Assembly (NCBI RefSeq): GCF_030345705.1
Contig: NZ_JAUASW010000003.1
Location: forward strand, 496,001-560,000
Length of the DNA: 64,000 nucleotides
Reading direction: 5' to 3'
Source of the DNA: Pelomonas sp. SE-A7
GTDB lineage: Bacteria > Pseudomonadota > Gammaproteobacteria > Burkholderiales > Burkholderiaceae_C
Part shown: one piece after another, positions 55,785 through 62,296 of the stretch
How positions within the stretch are numbered: position 1 is the first letter of the stretch
How the letters are laid out: each line of letters starts with the position of its first letter
Notes under the pieces: model-generated
Database searches by the model: none
What the model was told of the DNA's origin: nothing
What the model saw: only the letters and a program-made list of their open reading frames with translations
Position numbers and translations under genes: made by a program

Positions 55785-56968
55785 GCCGCAAGACCCACGA
55801 CCTCACGAGCGCCGCCTGGGTGGTGTTCCTGAAGGAGCTCACCGACGGCCTGCGCGACCGCCGCACCCTGGCCCGCCTGCTGATCCCGGCCGTGCTGATG
55901 GGACCGCTGATGCTGACCGTGCTCTCGGGCCTGATCGCCTCGTTCGAGGAACGGGCCACGCAGCGCGAGATCCTGGTCCAGGGCATGGAGCATGCACCCA
56001 CGCTGCGCAACTTCCTGGAGCGCCAGACCTACACCATCAAGGCCCCGCCCGAGGACTTCGAGAAGCAGCTGCGCGAAAGCAAGCTGTCCCAGCCGGTGCT
56101 GGTCGTGCCCAAGGAGTTCGAGGAGCAACTGCTCAACGGCGAGCAGCCGGTGGTCGAGATCGTCAGCGATTCGGCCAACCAGCGGGCCAGCGTGGGCGTG
56201 CGCAACATTGAGCGCATGGTGCGCGGCTTCAGCTCGGAACGGGCCTCGCTTCAGCTGGCCTTGCGCGGCGTGCCCGTCGATCAGCTGACCCCGGTGCGCA
56301 GCGAAGAGCGCGACCTGGCCAATCCCCAGGCCCGCGTCGCCAGCCTGACCGGCATGGTGCCCATGTTCATCATCATGGCCGTGCTGTACGGTGCGCTGAC
56401 CGCAGCGCTGGACAGCACCGCCGGCGAGCGCGAACGCGGTTCGCTGGAGCCGCTGATGATGAACCCGGTGTCGCCGATGTCGACCGTGCTGGGCAAGTGG
56501 GGTGCCGTGGCGCTGCTGGGCATGGCCGTGGCCCTGCTCTCTGACCTCAGCTTCATCCCGGCGCAGCTGATGCTGCAGAGTGACAACCTGCAGGCCATGT
56601 TCAGCTTCGGCGCCCGCGAGGTCGTGGCCTTCCTGCTGCTGCAGCTGCCGCTCGCTGCCAGCATGGGCGCCCTGCTGATGGCCATCGCCATCCGCTCCAA
56701 GACCTTCAAGGAGGCGCAGGCCAGCAGCACCCTGGTCATCATGGTGGTCAGCATGGCGCCCATGGTCACGCTGTTCAACCCCGGTGCCCAGGCTCCCTGG
56801 CATCTGTGGGTTCCGGGCCTGGCCCAGAACACGCTGATGACGCAGCTGATCAAGGGCGAGATCCCGACGCTTTGGCAGCTGGCCCAGCCGGTGATCGTGG
56901 GCCTCGCGCTGACCGCAGTCTGCCTGTGGGATGTGGCCCGCTCGATGCGAACGGCCGTGGCTCGCTGA
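55781..56968 (+). CDS. natB: ABC exporter permease, NatB-like
   Basis: 395 residues. N-terminal membrane segment (LLIPAVLMGPLMLTVLSGLI), an extracytoplasmic domain of about 200 residues with PVLVVPKEFEEQLLNGE and VEIVSDSANQRASVGV, then five or six membrane segments from VPMFIIMAVLYGALTAALD. ERERGSLEPLMMNPVSPM is the typical ABC-2 coupling motif of NatB-like proteins. Partner of the NatA-like ATPase. Last gene of the hydrolase-natAB operon; a strong terminator follows 18 bp later. Confidence 0.88.
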   Translation: MSRKTHDLTSAAWVVFLKELTDGLRDRRTLARLLIPAVLMGPLMLTVLSGLIASFEERATQREILVQGMEHAPTLRNFLERQTYTIKAPPEDFEKQLRESKLSQPVLVVPKEFEEQLLNGEQPVVEIVSDSANQRASVGVRNIERMVRGFSSERASLQLALRGVPVDQLTPVRSEERDLANPQARVASLTGMVPMFIIMAVLYGALTAALDSTAGERERGSLEPLMMNPVSPMSTVLGKWGAVALLGMAVALLSDLSFIPAQLMLQSDNLQAMFSFGAREVVAFLLLQLPLAASMGALLMAIAIRSKTFKEAQASSTLVIMVVSMAPMVTLFNPGAQAPWHLWVPGLAQNTLMTQLIKGEIPTLWQLAQPVIVGLALTAVCLWDVARSMRTAVAR

Positions 56969-56984
56969 GCCTGTCTGGCTCAGC

Positions 56985-57401
56985 TCAGGCCGGCACCTGC
57001 AAGGGCCGGCCTGTTTTTTTTTCGCCTTCACAGGCCTCGAGCATCTGCTGCACCTGGTCCTGCCAGGGCAGGCCGTGGACCAGCCCGTTGAGCTGCAGGG
57101 CCGACTCCATCGGGGCGAGCACCTCGCCCTCCTCGTTCAGCAGCTGCAGGTTGGTGACCAGGGACATCGGGTCGGCCAGGGCCACCACGCCGGGCGGCTG
57201 ACTGACCCAGTCCCAGGCCACGCCGGCGGCCGCTTCGCCGCTGCGGCACAGCCACAGCGTCTGGCCCAGCGAAGGCCGGCGGCCACCGCCCGCCACCAGC
57301 ACTTGTGTGCTTAGGTGCGCAAACCGCAGCGCGGACAGCGCACGGGCTGCACACAAAATCCGTGGCCATGCATACACAATCCAGGCAGGGTTCGTCGACA
57401 T
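56985..57401 (-). CDS. Unknown protein divergent from luxR
   Basis: 138 residues from ATG 57401 (MSTNPAW). No family recognised. No clear signal peptide or membrane segment. The segment LADPMSLVTNLQLLNEEGEV then LAPMESALQLNGLVHGL and PWQDQVQQMLEACEGEKK looks like folded protein, not shadow translation, and the frame has no competitor on the other strand over most of its length. Its last codons lie in the natB terminator stem and A/T run. It is divergent from the luxR-type gene; the lux-box-like site at 57471 lies 70 bp before its start, so it may belong to the same regulon. Existence is likely but not certain. Confidence 0.55.
   Translation of the reverse strand: MSTNPAWIVYAWPRILCAARALSALRFAHLSTQVLVAGGGRRPSLGQTLWLCRSGEAAAGVAWDWVSQPPGVVALADPMSLVTNLQLLNEEGEVLAPMESALQLNGLVHGLPWQDQVQQMLEACEGEKKTGRPLQVPA
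56986..57022 (+). terminator. Rho-independent terminator of the hydrolase-natAB operon
   Basis: CAGGCCGGC (56986-56994) and GCCGGCCTG (57005-57013) form a perfect 9-bp stem with a 10-nt loop, followed by nine T (57014-57022). A smaller 7-bp stem (CTGAGCC/GGCTCAG, 56965-56983) sits just before it at the natB stop. It lies inside the last codons of the convergent gene at 56985-57401. Confidence 0.95.
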
Positions 57402-57470
57402 CGGGCTCGATGGGCTGGGGGCACCGGTGGTGCCGTGGCCGCCAGTGTGCGGCGATGGCAACCGGCTGCC

Positions 57471-57490
57471 AGCTGTAAACCTTGTCAGGG
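57471..57490. promoter_or_regulatory. Lux-box-like element A, between the unknown gene and luxR
   Basis: AGCTGTAAACCTTGTCAGGG contains CTG-N10-CAG, the core of lux boxes, at 57473-57488. It shares 14 of 18 positions with element B at 58249. It ends 32 bp before the luxR ATG at 57523, and is centred 80 bp before the start of the divergent gene at 57401. It could autoregulate luxR, activate the divergent gene, or both. Confidence 0.65.
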
Positions 57491-57522
57491 GGCGCGCAAG
57501 CGACGCCAGCGGGGTCCTGGTC

Positions 57523-58245
57523 ATGCAGTCAATGCTTCAGGGACGCTTCCAGGCCGTGCTCGAAGCCAAGAGCAGGGACGAGTTCGGCGCCGAGGTCGAG
57601 CGCTTCACCCGCTCGCTGGACTTCCAGACCTTCTCGGCCATGACCGTGGTCGACCATGCGCTGGGCAAGCCCGAGTTCATCGTCATCGACAACTGCCCGA
57701 CCGGGTTTTCCGAGGCCATGCACAACCCGCAGCTGGGCGTGCTGGACCCGGTGATGCAGCACTGCAAGCGCCACAGCGTGCCCATAGTCTGGGACCAGCA
57801 GACCTATGTGGGCGGTGGTAGCGGCGACCTCTGGGATGCGCAAGCCAGCTTCGGCTACCGCACCGGCATCTGCCTGGCCCTGCACCTGCCCGAGGGCCGG
57901 CATTTCCTGCTGGGCGTGGACCGCGACCAGGCCTTGCCCAGCGACCCGGCCGAGGTCACCCGCATGGTGGCCGATCTGCAGCTGTTCGCAGTCCATGCGC
58001 TGGACACGGCGCTGCGGGTGCTGCTGCCGGCCGAGCAGCAGCTGGAGCGCCCGCACCTGACCCCGCGCGAACTGGAAGTGCTGCGCTGGACCATGGATGG
58101 CAAGACCGCCTGGGAAGTCGGCACCATCCTCGGCATCAGCGAGCGCACGGCCGTGCTGCACCTGACCAATGCCGGTCAGAAGCTGGGTTGCAACAACAAG
58201 CATCAGACGGTGCTCAAGGCCCTGCGGCTGGGCCTGATCCGCTGA
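57523..58245 (+). CDS. LuxR-family regulator with autoinducer-binding domain (no LuxI in window)
   Basis: 240 residues from ATG 57523, the standard LuxR length; the frame is open further upstream but without similarity. The N-terminal domain keeps LuxR marks VLDPVMQHCK (the Asp-Pro pair), VPIVWDQ (Trp) and FGYRTGICLALHLPEG (Gly). The positions of the usual ligand-contacting Trp and Tyr appear to be Phe and Met (NCPTGFSEAMHNPQ), so the ligand may not be a standard acyl-homoserine lactone. The C-terminal HTH is LTPRELEVLRWTMDGKTAWE then VGTILGISERTAVLHL. It lies directly before the double-glycine peptide gene and export genes. Confidence 0.92.
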   Translation: MQSMLQGRFQAVLEAKSRDEFGAEVERFTRSLDFQTFSAMTVVDHALGKPEFIVIDNCPTGFSEAMHNPQLGVLDPVMQHCKRHSVPIVWDQQTYVGGGSGDLWDAQASFGYRTGICLALHLPEGRHFLLGVDRDQALPSDPAEVTRMVADLQLFAVHALDTALRVLLPAEQQLERPHLTPRELEVLRWTMDGKTAWEVGTILGISERTAVLHLTNAGQKLGCNNKHQTVLKALRLGLIR

Positions 58246-58248
58246 ACA

Positions 58249-58268
58249 AGCTGTAAGAGTTGACAGTT
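58249..58268 (+). promoter_or_regulatory. Lux-box-like element B, before the double-glycine peptide gene
   Basis: AGCTGTAAGAGTTGACAGTT contains CTG-N10-CAG (58251-58266) with CTGT/ACAG arms. TGCAAT (58290-58295) matches four of six -10 bases; a start near 58302 would place the box centre at about -43, the usual position of a lux box replacing the -35 element. It begins 3 bp after the luxR stop. Confidence 0.7.
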
Positions 58269-58333
58269 ATGGCCGGGCAGGCCAGCTGCTGCAATGAGGT
58301 CGTGCTTTCCAAACCACCTCAGGAGTACCGGCC

Positions 58334-58501
58334 ATGGACAAGTTCACCGCCCCCGAAGCCCTGCCCCAACTCGACGAACCGGTCGAGATCGACCCTGAGC
58401 TGCTGACCCTGGTCAGCGGCGGTGACGGCGAAGGCGGAACGGGCGGGTCCGGTGGCTCCGGCGGTGGCGACGGTGGCGATGCCCCCAAGGGCACCTGGTA
58501 A
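58334..58501 (+). CDS. Double-glycine-leader secreted peptide precursor with Gly-rich core
   Basis: 55 residues. AGGAG (58321-58325) lies 8 nt before ATG 58334. The first 30 residues form a leader ending IDPELLTLVSGG, with hydrophobic residues at -12, -7 and -4 and Gly-Gly at -2/-1, the cleavage pattern of C39-peptidase exporters. The predicted mature peptide is residues 31-55: 13 Gly of 25, with Ser, Thr and Asp, net negative, no Cys or Tyr, ending APKGTW. The exporter and adaptor genes follow. It could be a small microcin-like toxin or a peptide signal. No immunity or modification gene is recognisable. Too short to be caught by many gene finders. Confidence 0.85.
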   Translation: MDKFTAPEALPQLDEPVEIDPELLTLVSGGDGEGGTGGSGGSGGGDGGDAPKGTW

Positions 58502-58563
58502 GACTCTAGACATGACCCAATAAACATCGCTGTCATCACGCCGACCGCAAGGTCAGCGAAGCC

Positions 58564-59811
58564 ATGCTATTCAGAACCGAGGCGCTGTCCGCACTAGACC
58601 ATCAATGGCTGGGCAGCGCGCAGGTTCCGCAGTTTCTGCACCTCAGAGCGCTGACCGCCTTGGCCGTCGGCGCTGTTTTTTTGGTCGGCACCTTTCTGAG
58701 CCTGGGCGAGTACACGCGCAAGGCCCGGGTCGGCGGCCACCTGGTGCCGCTAGGCGGCGTGCAGCCGCTCAGTTCGCCGCAGGCAGCCCTGGTGCTGCAG
58801 CGCCTGGTCGAGGAGGGCCAGAGCGTCAAGGCCGGCGATCCGCTGTTCGTGCTGAGCCTGGACAGCGCCAGCGAAGGCAGCGGCGAAGGCGTGGCCCGCA
58901 GCCTGGCCGAACGCCAGCGCTCGCTGGCCGACACCGCCCAGCAGCAGCGCCTGCTCGCCCAGCGCCAGCGCGAGGACGTGGAGCTGCGCGCCCTGGCCCT
59001 GCAGCGCGAGATCGAGCAGCTGCGCCAGGCCGAGAAGCTGCAGGCCGAGCGCCTTGCCCTGGCCCGGCAGACCCTGGCCCGCCATGAAGCCCTGGAAAAA
59101 GAGCAGTTCGTCGCTGCCGCCCAGGTCCAGAACAAGCGCGAGGAGGTGCTCGGCCTGCAGGTCCAGCAGCAGGATTTGCAGCGCCAGCGAGAAGGCCTGC
59201 AACGGGAGCTGCTGAGCCTGCAGGCCCGAGGCCGAGAACTGCCGCTGGAAGCGGCCAGCCGCCAGGGCCAGCTGGAACGCCAGCGGGCCGAACTGCAGGC
59301 CCTGGGCCTGGAAACCGCGGCCCGGCGCCGCCTGGTGCTGCGCGCGCCGGCTGACGGCGTGCTCAGCACGGTGCAGGCCGAGCCCGGCCAGCCGGTGGCC
59401 GCGGGCGCGAGGCTGGCTACTGTCCTGCCCGGCCAGGCCATGATGCTGGCCCACCTCTACGCGCCGTCCAGCGCCATCGGTTTTGTCCATCCGCAGCAGC
59501 AGGTGCAGCTGCGCTACCAGGCCTTTCCGTACCAGAAGTTCGGCCACCAGCAGGGCCGCGTGCTGCAGGTGGCCCGCACGCCCCTATCAAGCCAGGAGCT
59601 GAGCCAGTTGTCATTGCCGGCCGGCGCGGGCGTCGCCAATGAACCGCTGTATCGGGTCACCGTGGCCCTGGATCGCCAGTCCGTGCAAGCCTTTGGCAAG
59701 GAGCAAGCACTCACCGCAGGAATGCAGCTCGATGCCGACGTACTGCTCGAGAAGCGCAAGCTGATCGAGTGGATCTTCGAACCCTTGCTGGCTTTGGGTC
59801 GCCGTGTCTGA
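58564..59811 (+). CDS. HlyD/CvaA-like membrane fusion (adaptor) protein
   Basis: 415 residues. It begins MLFRTEALSALDHQWLGS, the LFRxEA opening typical of CvaA-like adaptors, then one membrane segment (ALTALAVGAVFLVGTFLSLG, residues 30-49). A periplasmic lipoyl-like half motif, a long coiled coil of about 140 residues rich in Gln, Leu and Arg, and RLVLRAPADGVLSTVQAEPG as the second lipoyl half follow. It bridges the inner-membrane ABC exporter to an outer-membrane TolC-type channel, which is not encoded here. Overlaps the exporter gene by 8 bp. Confidence 0.93.
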   Translation: MLFRTEALSALDHQWLGSAQVPQFLHLRALTALAVGAVFLVGTFLSLGEYTRKARVGGHLVPLGGVQPLSSPQAALVLQRLVEEGQSVKAGDPLFVLSLDSASEGSGEGVARSLAERQRSLADTAQQQRLLAQRQREDVELRALALQREIEQLRQAEKLQAERLALARQTLARHEALEKEQFVAAAQVQNKREEVLGLQVQQQDLQRQREGLQRELLSLQARGRELPLEAASRQGQLERQRAELQALGLETAARRRLVLRAPADGVLSTVQAEPGQPVAAGARLATVLPGQAMMLAHLYAPSSAIGFVHPQQQVQLRYQAFPYQKFGHQQGRVLQVARTPLSSQELSQLSLPAGAGVANEPLYRVTVALDRQSVQAFGKEQALTAGMQLDADVLLEKRKLIEWIFEPLLALGRRV

Positions 59812-61924
59812 AGCGCTGCTCTCCCAATTGCAGTGGGGCAAGCGCCGCCGCCTGCCGCTGCTGCTGCAGACCGAGGCGGCCGAATGCGGCCTGGCCTGTC
59901 TGGCCATGGTGGCCGGCGCCCATGGGCACCATGTGGGCCTGGCCGAGCTGCGGGCCCGCTTCGCGATCTCGCTGAAAGGCTGCACCGCCGCCGACCTGGT
60001 CCGCATGGCCGATGGCCTGGGCCTGGCCTGCCGCGCCCTGCGCGCCGAGCCGGCCCATCTGGCGCGGCTGCAACTGCCCTGCATCCTGCATTGGGACTTC
60101 AAGCATTTCGTGGTGCTGGCCGAGGTCCAGGGCGACCAGGCCGTGCTGCACGACCCGGCCCACGGCCGACGCACGATGGCGATAAGCGAGCTGTCACGCC
60201 ACTTCACGGGCGTGGCTCTGGAGTTGCGTCCGGGTGCCGATTTCCAGACCAAGGCCGCGGCGCCCGCCCCTTCGCTGCGCCAGTTGCTGGGCCGGGTCCA
60301 GGGCCTGCACCGCGCGTTGGGCCAGGCCCTGCTGCTGGCCGTGCTGCTGGAGCTCTTGACCCTGCTCTCGCCCTTCCTCCTGCAGTGGACGGTCGATGGC
60401 GTGCTGGTCGGTGCCGACCATGACCTGCTCTACACGCTGGGGGCCGGCTTCGCCTTGCTGGTGCTGCTGCAGGTGGCCGTCGGCACGCTGCGGTCCTGGG
60501 CCGTGCTCGCGCTCTCGGCCAGCCTCAATCTGCAGTGGCTCAGCAATGTGTTCGCCCATCTGCTGCGCCTGCCGCAGGCCTGGTTCGACAAGCGCTCGCT
60601 CGGCGAAATCTGGTCGCGCTTCGGCAGCGTGCAGCAGATTCAGCGCACCCTGACCACCCGCTTCGTCGAGGCGGTGCTGGACGGCCTGATGGTGCTGCTG
60701 ACCCTGGCCATGATGTGGCTCTACAGCCCGCGGCTGAGCGGTCTGGCCCTGCTGGCCGTGGCCGGCTATGGCTTGCTGCGCTGGGCCTTTTACCGGCCGC
60801 TGCGCGAGGCCACCGAGGAGGCGCTGATCCACGAAGCCAGGCAGAACGGCTTCTTCGTCGAATCGATGCGCGGCGCGGCGGCCATCAAGCTCCTGAACGC
60901 CGAGCCGGCCCGCAGCGCCCGTTTCTCCAACCTGGTGGTCGAGCAGATGAACGCCTCGCTGGCGACCCGCCGGCTGGAGCTGTGGATGGGCGTCTCGCAC
61001 AAGCTGCTGTTCGGCCTGGAACGGGTGGCCATCGTCTGCCTAGGCGCCTGGCTGGTGCTGGAGCGCGAGCTGTCGGTCGGCATGCTGTTCGCCTTCCTGG
61101 CCTACAAGGAGCAGTTCAGCCTGCGCCTGGCCGGCCTGATCGACAAGGGCGTGGAGCTGGCCATGCTCAAGCTGCAGGGCCAGCGCCTGGCCGACATCGT
61201 GCTGAGCGCGCCCGAAGCCAAGGGCGGCGCCCTGCCCCTGCCCGAAGGCGCCACGCTGGAGCTGCGGGAGGTCACATTCCGCTATGCCGACGGCGAGCCC
61301 GAGGTGATCAAGGGCTGCAGCTTCACGGTCGCGCCGGGCGAGTCGGTGGCGCTGACCGGGCCCTCGGGCTGCGGCAAGACCACGCTGATGAAGCTGATGC
61401 TCGGCATGCACGAACCGCAGTCGGGCCAGGTGCTGATCAACGGCACGCCACTGGCCAAGCTCGGTTTGCAGAGCTGGCGCTCGGCCGTCGGTGCGGTGCT
61501 TCAGGACGACCAGCTGTTCGCCGGCAGCATTGCCGACAACATCAGCTTCTTCGAGCCCGGTGCCGACCCGGCTTGGGTCCGCGAATGTGCCCGCCTGGCC
61601 TGCGTTGCCGAGGAAATCGAGGCCTTGCCCATGGGCTACCAGAGCCTGGTCAGCGACATGGGGTCCAGCCTCTCGGGCGGCCAGCGCCAGCGCATCCTGC
61701 TCGCCCGGGCGCTCTACAAGAAGCCGCAGTTCCTGTTGCTGGACGAGGCCACCAGCGCCCTGGACGTGGACCGCGAACGCCAGCTCAATGCTTCGCTGCG
61801 CCAGCTGCCGCTGACCAAGATCGTTATCGCCCACCGGCCCGAGACGATTGCTTCGGCGCAGCGGGTGATCGCGCTGCAGGGTGGCCGAGTCGCACAGGAT
61901 CTGAGGAATCTGGCTCAGGCCTGA
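59804..61924 (+). CDS. Peptidase-containing ABC exporter (C39 peptidase, CvaB/RaxB-like)
   Basis: 706 residues. GTG start at 59804, inside the adaptor gene. The N-terminal C39 peptidase has its catalytic set: Gln22 and Cys28 in LQTEAAECGLACLAMV, His101 in HWDFKHFVVL and Asp117 in LHDPAHGRR. It should cleave the double-glycine leader during export. A six-segment membrane domain follows (about 165-450), then the ATPase with GPSGCGKTTLMKLML, LSGGQRQRILLARALYKKP and FLLLDEATSALD. All catalytic residues are present. The natural substrate is very likely the 55-residue precursor encoded two genes upstream. Confidence 0.96.
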   Translation: MSEALLSQLQWGKRRRLPLLLQTEAAECGLACLAMVAGAHGHHVGLAELRARFAISLKGCTAADLVRMADGLGLACRALRAEPAHLARLQLPCILHWDFKHFVVLAEVQGDQAVLHDPAHGRRTMAISELSRHFTGVALELRPGADFQTKAAAPAPSLRQLLGRVQGLHRALGQALLLAVLLELLTLLSPFLLQWTVDGVLVGADHDLLYTLGAGFALLVLLQVAVGTLRSWAVLALSASLNLQWLSNVFAHLLRLPQAWFDKRSLGEIWSRFGSVQQIQRTLTTRFVEAVLDGLMVLLTLAMMWLYSPRLSGLALLAVAGYGLLRWAFYRPLREATEEALIHEARQNGFFVESMRGAAAIKLLNAEPARSARFSNLVVEQMNASLATRRLELWMGVSHKLLFGLERVAIVCLGAWLVLERELSVGMLFAFLAYKEQFSLRLAGLIDKGVELAMLKLQGQRLADIVLSAPEAKGGALPLPEGATLELREVTFRYADGEPEVIKGCSFTVAPGESVALTGPSGCGKTTLMKLMLGMHEPQSGQVLINGTPLAKLGLQSWRSAVGAVLQDDQLFAGSIADNISFFEPGADPAWVRECARLACVAEEIEALPMGYQSLVSDMGSSLSGGQRQRILLARALYKKPQFLLLDEATSALDVDRERQLNASLRQLPLTKIVIAHRPETIASAQRVIALQGGRVAQDLRNLAQA

Positions 61925-61937
61925 GCGCAGGCTCAGG
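61920..61937. terminator. Hairpin at the end of the peptide exporter gene
   Basis: CCTGAGC (61920-61926) and GCTCAGG (61931-61937) form a perfect 7-bp stem with a GCAG loop. It includes the exporter stop codon and the stop of the convergent cysteine-cluster gene. No T run; a possible bidirectional transcript end. Confidence 0.45.
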
Positions 61938-62187
61938 GTGCGGTCTGGTCCTCCATCCAACCGAGCCATCGCATCGCCTGCTCGCGGTTCTCGCCGCACA
62001 TGATTTCGCTGGGCTGCAGCGAGCCGCAGACCGCCGGCCGCTCCGGATGGCCGAAGATCTTGCAGCGGTCCTGCTCGTCGAGCTGGATGCAGCGCACGCC
62101 GGCCGGCTTGCCATCCGGCATGCCCGGAATCGGCGAGCTGATCGAAGGCGCGATGCAGCAGGCGGCGCAGTGGGAACGGCATTCCAT
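61933..62187 (-). CDS. YkgJ-family cysteine cluster protein
   Basis: 84 residues from ATG 62187 (MECRSHCAACCIAPSIS). The CxxxCxxCC start, GVRCIQLDEQDRCKIFGHPE, then PAVCGSLQPSEIMCGENREQ are the pattern of the small zinc- or iron-binding YkgJ-type family, with eight Cys in total. The frame is open 37 codons further upstream but those lack similarity. Biochemical role unknown. It sits beside the peptide exporter but convergent with it, so it is not part of that operon. Divergent from mnmG. Confidence 0.88.
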   Translation of the reverse strand: MECRSHCAACCIAPSISSPIPGMPDGKPAGVRCIQLDEQDRCKIFGHPERPAVCGSLQPSEIMCGENREQAMRWLGWMEDQTAP

Positions 62188-62242
62188 GGGCCTGGATTGT
62201 CTATGCCCTTGCGAGGCCGCCGGCGTGGTGAACTGCCGTGAC

Positions 62243-62251
62243 TTGTCCACA
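62243..62251 (+). promoter_or_regulatory. DnaA-box-like site before mnmG
   Basis: TTGTCCACA differs from the consensus TTATCCACA at one position. It lies 45 bp before the mnmG start. A single imperfect match could be chance. Confidence 0.3.
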
Positions 62252-62296
62252 GGCGATCCGTAGAATCGCGGGTTTGCCCGAACCCCCAGCCAGCCC

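Noticed and set aside
57307..57522. N-terminal extension of the LuxR protein from an upstream ATG
   Set aside because: The extra 72 residues have no LuxR similarity and would make the protein longer than the family norm; ATG 57523 gives exactly 240 residues.
58267..58539. Antisense 90-residue frame over the double-glycine peptide gene, possibly an immunity protein
   Set aside because: Pro/Ser-rich shadow of the Gly-rich codons, with no hydrophobic segments as expected of immunity proteins.
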